Assembly: GCA_009783975.1 (NCBI GenBank)
Contig: WRCL01000133.1
Span: 1-5,917, forward strand
DNA from: Micrococcales bacterium
Lineage (GTDB): Bacteria; Actinomycetota; Actinomycetes; Actinomycetales; Cellulomonadaceae
Direction of reading: 5' to 3'
Length of the DNA stretch: 5,917 bases
Below the pieces are notes generated by a model. It made no database searches. It saw nothing but the letters and a program-made list of their open reading frames with translations, and was not told the DNA's origin. The translations under genes were made by a program, and so were the position numbers. Shown piece after piece: positions 1-4,028 of the stretch; position 1 is the first letter of the stretch, and each line of letters begins with the position of its first letter.

Positions 1-176
1 ACACTCACAGGAAGGTTACATGCAGAATCATACGGTTCGGACCGTTTTGGGTGGCATCACTCGATCTGCCGCCTGCGCCCGGGCGAGCTCACCCGCCCGG
101 AGCAGGATACCACCGGTAACGCGTGGCGTTGGGACTCGGCGCTGCTGGTCACCAGCGGTCACCAGCAGGTGCATGG
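1..176. other. Flank downstream of the carbonic anhydrase gene, no supported gene
   Basis: I see no convincing gene here. On the plus strand an ATG at 20 lies 5 bases after GGAAGG, but the reading frame it opens soon runs antisense to the carbonic anhydrase gene and encodes only an arginine/proline-rich, shadow-like product. The minus frames resemble nothing I know. The stretch contains GC-rich inverted repeats just past the carbonic anhydrase stop, listed separately, and a weak 5-bp hairpin (32-36 with 41-45) followed by TTT on the plus strand. It could be the end of a gene lying to the left of the window. Confidence 0.5.
79..168 (-). terminator. Two GC-rich hairpins after carbonic anhydrase, possible transcription end
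   Basis: Reading on the minus strand past the TGA at 177-179, the first inverted repeat pairs 142-149 (CTGCTGGT) with 161-168 (ACCAGCAG), an 8-bp stem with an 11-base loop starting 8 bases after the stop codon. A second pairs 79-85 (CCGGGCG) with 94-100 (CGCCCGG), a 7-bp stem. Neither is followed by a U-run, so they are not classical intrinsic terminators. High-GC actinobacteria often have such U-poor hairpins at gene ends, which is the only support for the call. Confidence 0.3.
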
Positions 177-902
177 TCAACGCACACCTTGACCAGGGTG
201 CTCCCCCACCTCCCCCTCGACGTGGACCAACCGGGCCCGCCCCTCGGCCAGGTCGTACTCGACACCCACGATCGCCAGGCTCCCGTCGTCGACCCCGTCG
301 CGCAGCGCCGCGGAGTACCCGCACAACGACGCCACCGTGTGCCGCACGTGCACAGTGCGCAACGTGTCAGGGTCGAAGTGCGCCGCGTCCCCGTCGCGGC
401 TGGTGATCTGCGCGACCGACGGGATGACCTTGTCGACGACCGCCCGCACGAACCCGGGCGGCTGCTCCCCGGTCATCAACGTGTGCGCTGTCGCCGCGAC
501 CGCACCGCACGAGTCGTGCCCCATGACCATGACCAACGACGCCCCGAGCACCTGCGTGCCGTACTCGATCGACCCGAGCACGGTCGTGTCCAGCACGTGC
601 CCAGCGGTCCGCACGACGAACACGTCCCCCAACCCCTGGTCGAAGATGATCTCGGCCGCCACCCGCGAGTCCGAGCACCCAAAGATCACCGTGTGCGGGT
701 GCTGCGCCGCCCGCAGCTCGCGCCGTCGCGCCACCCCCTGGCACGGGTGCGCCGGTTCCCCCCGCACGAACCGCTGGTTCCCCGCCCGCATCGTCGCCCA
801 CGCCTCAGCAGGTGTCATCAAGCTCGCTTGCGGCACCGGCGCCCCGACGCGGCACGCCGCCGGAACCGGAGCATCGGCCCGTCCCGCGGTGGGTTCAGCC
901 AT
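177..902 (-). CDS. Beta-class carbonic anhydrase (241 aa), intact copy
   Basis: Predicted zinc enzyme that interconverts CO2 and bicarbonate in the cytoplasm, supplying bicarbonate to carboxylation reactions and helping pH balance. The beta-class signature is complete: CSDSR at residues 76-80 (Cys76 ligand, Asp78-Arg80 dyad) and GHDSCG at 128-133 (His129 and Cys132 ligands). The helical start MTPAEAWATMRAGNQRF at 29-45 is also typical of the family, and 241 residues is a normal length. The frame stays open upstream to a GTG at 1016, but I chose the ATG at 902 because AGGAGG lies 9 bases before it. The first 28 residues are low-complexity, and the ATG at residue 29 could be an alternative start. 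It is the last gene of the minus-strand series. Its 5' part and upstream region are duplicated at 1796-2197 as a broken copy, so this is probably the only functional one here. Confidence 0.93.
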   Translation of the reverse strand: MAEPTAGRADAPVPAACRVGAPVPQASLMTPAEAWATMRAGNQRFVRGEPAHPCQGVARRRELRAAQHPHTVIFGCSDSRVAAEIIFDQGLGDVFVVRTAGHVLDTTVLGSIEYGTQVLGASLVMVMGHDSCGAVAATAHTLMTGEQPPGFVRAVVDKVIPSVAQITSRDGDAAHFDPDTLRTVHVRHTVASLCGYSAALRDGVDDGSLAIVGVEYDLAEGRARLVHVEGEVGEHPGQGVR

Positions 903-911
903 GGGTGCAGC

Positions 912-917
912 CCTCCT
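912..917 (-). promoter_or_regulatory. Shine-Dalgarno AGGAGG that fixes the carbonic anhydrase start
   Basis: A perfect AGGAGG sits 9 bases upstream of the ATG at 902. This is why the shorter start is preferred over the in-frame GTG at 1016. The same element and ATG are preserved in the broken duplicate (ATG at 2044). Confidence 0.8.
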
Positions 918-941
918 GGCAACGTCTGGACCCGAGCCAGA

Positions 942-947
942 AGCATA
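942..947 (-). promoter_or_regulatory. Candidate -10 box (TATGCT) for carbonic anhydrase
   Basis: On the minus strand the sequence reads GGTTATGCTTCTGG about 40 bases before the start codon. TATGCT fits the loose TAnnnT pattern of actinobacterial housekeeping promoters, and it is conserved in the duplicate upstream region at 2084-2089. I see no convincing -35 box at the right distance, so this is only a candidate. Confidence 0.25.
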
Positions 948-1012
948 ACCTGCACCAGCCACCGTCCGTGTGGCCCACGCTGCCGGTCCCGGCGTCGTCC
1001 TGGCGTGGCGCA

Positions 1013-1120
1013 TCACACGACCGCCAGGGCCCTGTGGCTGTCACTCGGACCGGACCGCGACCCCACCACGCCCAGCTGCAGCACAGCGACCAGCCCCGCC
1101 ACAACCATCAACGCGACCAT
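1013..1120 (-). CDS. Possible 35-residue single-pass membrane peptide
   Basis: A short frame starts at an ATG preceded by AGGGAGG with 5 bases of spacing, a strong ribosome binding site. It encodes a hydrophobic stretch (residues about 1-20, MVALMVVAGLVAVLQLGVVG) followed by a polar tail. It lies between the end of immunity gene A (77 bases upstream) and the carbonic anhydrase start (110 bases downstream), on the same strand. I recognise no family. It may be a real small membrane protein, a leader peptide, or the stump of a longer gene. Its last 35 or so bases lie inside the duplicated block; in the second copy they are fused to the 3' end of immunity gene B, so this peptide is not intact there. 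Evidence is limited to the ribosome binding site and hydrophobicity. Confidence 0.3.
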   Translation of the reverse strand: MVALMVVAGLVAVLQLGVVGSRSGPSDSHRALAVV

Positions 1121-1196
1121 GGCGACCTCCCTGCGAACCTTGGCACAACGAGGATAGTTGCACGTCAGCGCTGGCTGCGGGGTTCTGAGCCGCTTC

Positions 1197-1661
1197 CTAG
1201 CTACTCCAATACCTTGCGCCCCAGGCTCGAATGACCTCAGCGACAGGGCCGTCGATGGGTAGACGGAACCACCACCAGCCGCGACCAGCGACATCAGTGT
1301 TGCCCAGAACTGCCACGCTCGCCCCAGAGTCGGGCACAGTGAATTTCAAAAATAGCTGATCGCCCGTCTCGAGATACGGGCGAACCTTCAACGCCAGCCG
1401 CTCTGGGAGCGCCCGAATCGCATCTTCGGCCATGTCCCGGTAGAACAACGCTCCGATGAAATCATGCTCCGTCCTCACGGAGTTGTTGGATGCCGGGAGC
1501 GTCCGCTCCCTGTCAAATCGGTCGACCTCGTCCGCCCAACCCAACGCCAGCACTAGCGCGTCCGGCTCCCTTCTCCATGGCGTGACGGTCCGAAGTGCAT
1601 CAAGTTCTCGAAGTTCGTCGGGACTGAACCTCGACCGAGCAACCTCGACCTCGTGGTGCAT
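1197..1661 (-). CDS. Predicted immunity protein A (154 aa), homologue of immunity protein B
   Basis: Soluble, acidic, cytoplasmic-looking protein with no signal peptide or membrane segment. I do not recognise a named family. It aligns end to end with the protein at 2192-2659, with about 85 of 155 positions identical by eye and one gap. Shared blocks are SVRTEHDF (residues about 61-68), GALF, FTVPDSG and WWWFR near the C terminus. An immunity role is inferred because it starts 10 bases after the stop of a toxin-tip remnant (1672-1795) that is itself homologous to the tip preceding protein B. Start chosen at the ATG at 1661, 5 bases after GAGGAGG. With its toxin reduced to a stub it would be an orphan immunity gene. 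Its GC (about 60% in the part sampled) is below that of the carbonic anhydrase and PrsW regions. It could instead be an unrelated small conserved protein. Confidence 0.75.
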   Translation of the reverse strand: MHHEVEVARSRFSPDELRELDALRTVTPWRREPDALVLALGWADEVDRFDRERTLPASNNSVRTEHDFIGALFYRDMAEDAIRALPERLALKVRPYLETGDQLFLKFTVPDSGASVAVLGNTDVAGRGWWWFRLPIDGPVAEVIRAWGARYWSS

Positions 1662-1666
1662 CCTAC

Positions 1667-1673
1667 CCTCCTC
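1667..1673 (-). promoter_or_regulatory. Shine-Dalgarno GAGGAGG overlapping the toxin A stop codon
   Basis: GAGGAGG lies 5 bases before the immunity A ATG and overlaps the TGA (1672-1674) that ends the toxin A frame. Such an overlap is typical of translationally coupled gene pairs and supports reading the two frames as a former toxin-immunity pair. Confidence 0.65.
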
Positions 1674-1795
1674 ATCGTATGTAGTTGGCGGTGGACTTCA
1701 ACTCGTTACTATAGTTCACAATAACCCGCACGTTTCCTCGAATAAACTCCTCGGCGTTTTGTCCAGGGATGGTCCTCGCGTCGCTTTTTCGAGCA
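1672..1795 (-). pseudogene. Remnant of toxin A: C-terminal 40 or so residues only
   Basis: The minus frame ending at the TGA at 1672-1674 encodes a 40-residue tail with no start of its own. It reads PGQNAEEFIRGNVRVIVNY, then a segment ending STANYIR. It aligns with the end of the toxin tip at 2662-3045 (PGQNVEEFIWKNVRVIVNY, ending STVFYLKGAK): about 22 of the 31 residues from PGQN onward are identical. Everything N-terminal is missing. At 1796 the sequence switches abruptly to the carbonic anhydrase fragment. The stretch is about 50% GC against about 70% in its surroundings. It lies directly before immunity gene A, as the intact tip lies before immunity gene B. I infer a recombination scar that deleted most of a toxin tip while sparing its immunity gene. 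Confidence 0.75.
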
Positions 1796-2044
1796 CTCGG
1801 CCGCCACCCGTGAGTCCGAGCACCCAAAGATCACCGTGTGCGGGTGCTGGGCCGCCCGCATCGCGCCGCCGCCCCACCCCCTGGCACGGGTGCGCCGGTT
1901 CCCCCCGCACGAACCACTGGTTGCCCGCCCGCATCGTCGCCCACGCCTCAGCAGGTGTCATGAGGCTCGCCTGCGGCACCGGCGGTCCGACGCGGCACGC
2001 CGCCACAGCCGGAGCATCGTTGGCCCGTCCCGCGCTTCAGCCAT
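1796..2044 (-). pseudogene. Broken 5' fragment of a carbonic anhydrase gene
   Basis: Duplicate of the first third of the gene at 177-902. It keeps the AGGAGG, the ATG at 2044 and the recognisable stretch MTPAEAWATMRAGNQ. Compared with the intact copy it has a net 1-base loss near 2008-2033 (a 3-base gain and a 4-base loss) and a 2-base deletion near 1860, so the frame is lost at least twice. It stops at 1796, just after the region that would encode CSDSR, so the HxxC zinc ligands and the whole C-terminal half are absent. It cannot make an active enzyme. It is sandwiched between immunity gene B upstream and the toxin A remnant downstream, which marks it as a hitch-hiking flank rather than a gene kept for its function. 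Confidence 0.88.
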
Positions 2045-2197
2045 AGGTTCAGCCCTCCTGGCAACGTCTGGACCCGAACCAGCAGCATAACGTGCGCCAG
2101 CCGCGAGTCCGTGGGGGCGGCGGCACGAAGCACGCTGCCGGACCCGGCACCGTCATGGCGTGGCGCACCACGACCGCCAGGGACCTTGCTGTCACTC
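1796..2197. repeat. Carbonic anhydrase 5'-half repeat, copy 2
   Basis: Direct-repeat partner of 651-1046, in the same orientation, offset by 1145-1151 bases. The distal end reaches a few bases into the immunity B stop region (TGTCACTCCG against TGTCACTCGG). The repeat pair brackets the toxin A remnant, immunity gene A and the small 1013-1120 frame, so recombination between the copies could delete that block. Confidence 0.9.
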
Positions 2198-2659
2198 CGT
2201 CCGGAACCGCGGATTCCAGGATTTAATGAGCTCGATGACGGGACCATCGACAGGCATGCGGAACCACCACCACTTGCGGACGTACGTCGCGTCGATCCCA
2301 GCGATGTCGACCATCGTCTCCCCCGAATCGGGCACCGTGAACCCGCGGAACCTCTGATCACCTGCATCGAGATATGGTTCGACCTTTGCCGCAAGAGATG
2401 CGGGCAGCGCCTGGAACGCCTGTTCCGCCCTGTCGCGGCAGAAGAGCGCCCCCGCGAAGTCGTGCTCCGTTCTCACCGACATGTCAGATGCCGGAAAGAC
2501 CCGCTCAGCGTCGAACCGCTCGACCCAGGCCGTCCACTCCACCGCCAACGACAGCGCGTCGAACTCTCGCCTCCACCGCGTGACGACGCGCAGGTTCTCC
2601 AGCAGCTCGAGCTCGTCCGGCGCGAACTTCGACCGTGCGTCGTCCAGTGCGTCATACAT
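2192..2659 (-). CDS. Predicted immunity protein B (155 aa), partner of the orphan toxin tip
   Basis: Acidic, soluble, tryptophan-rich small protein, homologous over its whole length to the product of 1197-1661. Shared landmarks are PDEL near residue 14, SVRTEHDF in the middle, FTVPDSG, KWWWFR and DGPV near the end. I do not recognise a named family. The ATG lies 2 bases after the TAG of the toxin tip, with AAGGGAG inside the final toxin codons 10 bases before it, which suggests tight translational coupling. Tight toxin-then-small-acidic-protein pairs are the usual layout of polymorphic toxin modules, and that is the basis for the immunity call. The stop codon falls at the edge of the duplicated carbonic anhydrase flank, so the last few codons may have been altered by that junction. 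Confidence 0.78.
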   Translation of the reverse strand: MYDALDDARSKFAPDELELLENLRVVTRWRREFDALSLAVEWTAWVERFDAERVFPASDMSVRTEHDFAGALFCRDRAEQAFQALPASLAAKVEPYLDAGDQRFRGFTVPDSGETMVDIAGIDATYVRKWWWFRMPVDGPVIELIKSWNPRFRTE

Positions 2660-2661
2660 GT

Positions 2662-3045
2662 CTACTTTGCTCCCTTGAGATAGAAGACCGTCGATCGCGG
2701 CTCATTGCCATAATTGACAATGACTCGCACATTTTTCCAGATGAATTCCTCGACATTCTGCCCAGGCAACTCCCTCGGCTCAGCCTTTGCTAGCGCTTCG
2801 TGCACCTCGACCCATTTTGGACGACCCGATGCAGGATTGCCATCTCCCGTGTGCCCATTGATAAACTGCTCAATCTCGTCTTGGCTGTATTCGCTGCGCC
2901 GGAATCCCGCCAGCTCCGGATCCTCAGCAGACTTCCCGGAGGACCTGCCGGTGTCCTCTGGCCACCAGTCGTCGCCGGAGGCTTCGTTGAGCATGGCGTG
3001 GACCATGAGGGTGCCGCCGACGGCGGCGCCGGTGGCCAGGGCGAC
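2662..3045 (-). pseudogene. Orphan toxin C-terminal module B, lacking its membrane backbone
   Basis: The genuine part of this frame is 127 residues. It opens with the same linker as the large PrsW-like protein (GTLMVHAMLNEASGDD, then WW). A charged spacer follows, then a domain of about 80 residues with a helix-like YSQDEIEQFING and a strand-rich end (FIWKNVRVIVNY, then STVFYLKG). The end pattern resembles the small RNase tips of polymorphic toxins of the BECR type (barnase/EndoU/colicin/RelE), but this is a weak resemblance and I cannot name a family. The frame stays open upstream to an ATG at 3483, but those 146 residues are the antisense of a RelA/SpoT relic and are not toxin. No start codon with a ribosome binding site is visible in the module; an ATG at 3006 is the only plausible internal one. 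It is either a silent donor cassette or a dead relic. Confidence 0.7.
2975..3045. repeat. 71-base pre-toxin linker repeat, orphan copy
   Basis: Identical base for base to 4300-4370 in the large toxin gene and in the same orientation. Beyond 2975 a 3-base indel gives GDDWW here against GDDGWW there, after which the toxin tips are unrelated. At 3046 identity stops abruptly and the alarmone synthetase relic begins, so 3045/3046 is a recombination breakpoint. Confidence 0.95.
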
Positions 3046-3470
3046 CAGCCCCGCATCCTGCACACCCTCACCGCCCAGGACGACATCCGGGTCCTGGTTA
3101 TCGAGGAGCATATCAAGCACCCAAAATCCAACGGGTACCGCAACCTGCACGCAATCATCGAGATCCCCGTGTTCTTGTCGACCGGCCCTGTCAACGTCCC
3201 GGTCGAGGTCCAGATCCGCACCGTGGCCATGGATTTTTGAGCCAGCCTGGAGCACAAGATCTTCTACAAGTACGACGGCCACATCCCCCGGGCACGTCGC
3301 CGACGACCTGACCCAAGCAGCCCAGACAGCCTGGCGCCTGGACTCAGAGATGGAAGACCAGCACACCGAGGTCCGCAGCCTCGACGACGAGGACACGGCC
3401 ACAGGTCTGGCCGACACCACCTTGCTCCGCCAGTTCTGGGAGCTGTCCCGCCCAGCCTCGGTCGGACGCC
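3046..3470 (+). pseudogene. Decayed fragment of a RelA/SpoT-type GTP pyrophosphokinase (small alarmone synthetase)
   Basis: The plus strand encodes the second half of a (p)ppGpp synthetase domain. IKHPKSNGYRNLHA is followed by IPVFLS, then VPVEVQIRTVAMDF. After that come ASLEHKIFYKYDGHIP and, in another frame, HVADDLTQAAQTAWRLDSEM. The GYRxLH and VQIRTxAMDFWAS landmarks belong to the synthetase family that makes the stringent-response alarmone. The gene is dead in at least three ways. The N-terminal half, with the substrate-binding start of the domain, is missing at 3046. The conserved Trp after AMDF is a TGA (3238-3240). A frameshift lies near 3284-3292. The right end is not sharply defined; similarity fades around 3470. 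It runs opposite to its neighbours and probably records the chromosomal gene into which a toxin module recombined. Confidence 0.82.
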
Positions 3471-3582
3471 CCGGGACCGACATGACCGCGTCCGATTCTC
3501 ATGACTCTTCTTTCTCCTTCCTGTGTCCAGAACACCACCGTCGCCCTCGACAGCACCGAGATCTACCGACCGAGGTCCGAGG
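3471..3582. other. Intergenic segment, no recognisable gene
   Basis: Between the fading 3' end of the alarmone synthetase relic and the stop codon of the DUF4279-like gene I see no coding signal on either strand. It includes a pyrimidine-rich stretch around 3508-3524. No clear terminator hairpin follows the DUF4279-like gene. Confidence 0.5.
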
Positions 3583-3999
3583 TTATGCTTGGTCGGTGGC
3601 CCGGAGGACGTATTGGTCGACATCGATGGATGCACCCGCACGAGAGACCCACGCGACTGCGTCCGCATCGAGATGAATCCCATGGCCACTCTCGTCTTCG
3701 TTGGGAACAAACTCCTGGTAGATACCGACCGTGGCGTCACACCCACGCTCCACAAGAAGTCTGACCCTGTCGGCCAGGTCAACGCCGAGCCGTTCGATCG
3801 CACCAGTCAGCCCATAGACACCAAATAGGTTGTCGCCCACCCCTCCAAGTTCAAGATTCCAGAGGGTGTGCTCGTATACACCTGCGCCACGTCGAGGTGT
3901 CCCCCTGTCAAATCCGCCACTCGACGAATGACCCATTACTTGGCTGATGTCCGCCAGGGACATTTCTACACTGGTGATCGCCAACTTCGCATTAATCAT
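3583..3999 (-). CDS. DUF4279-like protein (138 aa), predicted immunity protein of the PrsW-type toxin
   Basis: The layout fits the DUF4279 family as I know it. There is an N-terminal strand-helix start (INAKLAITSVEMSLADISQ), then an HTLWNLEL strand, a central helix around AIERLGVDLADRVRLL, and an end with HLDADAVAWVSRAGASIDVDQYVL, the 'lone acidic residue then tyrosine' finish typical of that family. The protein is soluble and cytoplasmic. It starts 29 bases after the toxin stop, on the same strand, so the two are very likely co-transcribed. DUF4279-type proteins occur beside polymorphic toxins, and the position supports neutralisation of the low-GC tip at 4029-4300; this role is inferred. 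Two ATGs fit (4005 and 3999). I prefer 3999 because AGGAG at 4006-4010 abuts the first ATG but is 6 bases from the second. Sampled GC at its 5' end is about 48%, well below the backbone. Confidence 0.75.
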   Translation of the reverse strand: MINAKLAITSVEMSLADISQVMGHSSSGGFDRGTPRRGAGVYEHTLWNLELGGVGDNLFGVYGLTGAIERLGVDLADRVRLLVERGCDATVGIYQEFVPNEDESGHGIHLDADAVAWVSRAGASIDVDQYVLRATDQA

Positions 4000-4005
4000 C
4001 GCCAT

Positions 4006-4010
4006 CTCCT
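4006..4010 (-). promoter_or_regulatory. Shine-Dalgarno AGGAG that decides the DUF4279-like start
   Basis: AGGAG directly precedes the ATG at 4005 with no spacing, but it stands 6 bases before the ATG at 3999. This makes the second ATG the likely initiation site and shortens the protein by two residues. Confidence 0.6.
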
Positions 4011-4028
4011 CTAAGTGGGCTCCGGTGC

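Larger units (their letters stand above)
651..1046. repeat. Carbonic anhydrase 5'-half repeat, copy 1
   Basis: This segment spans the first part of the carbonic anhydrase gene, its ribosome binding site and about 140 bases upstream. It recurs in the same orientation at 1796-2197. Over the best 200 bases (about 661-860 against 1806-2005) I count roughly a dozen substitutions and one 2-base gap; the upstream half is more diverged. Homology starts sharply at CTCGGCCGCC (651/1796) and fades just after TGTCACTC (about 1046/2197), inside the last codons of immunity gene B in the second copy. Confidence 0.9.

Noticed and set aside
6..15. CACAGGAAGG near the left edge also found on the minus strand near 3520-3530, as a possible repeat or IS scar
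   Set aside because: Only about 10 purine-rich bases match and nothing flanking them does.
32..48. Hairpin ACGGT/ACCGT followed by TTTT on the plus strand as an intrinsic terminator
   Set aside because: Only a 5-bp stem and a short T run, with no identified plus-strand gene ending before it in the window.
20..406. Plus-strand frame starting at an ATG just after GGAAGG
   Set aside because: Despite the ribosome-binding-like sequence, the product is low-complexity Arg/Pro/Ser and most of it is antisense to the carbonic anhydrase; nothing recognisable.
903..1016. Longer carbonic anhydrase starting at the GTG at 1016
   Set aside because: The extension is low-complexity, lacks a good ribosome binding site and reads through the probable promoter region; AGGAGG precedes the ATG at 902.
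1456..2046. 196-residue plus-strand frame across immunity A and the carbonic anhydrase fragment
   Set aside because: It crosses two independent minus-strand features and a rearrangement junction, and its sequence is a simple complement shadow.
2800..3240. Plus-strand 146-residue frame as an intact RelA/SpoT protein
   Set aside because: Its first 80 or so residues are antisense to toxin module B; the synthetase homology begins only at about 3046 and is ended by a TGA replacing a conserved Trp, so it is a relic.
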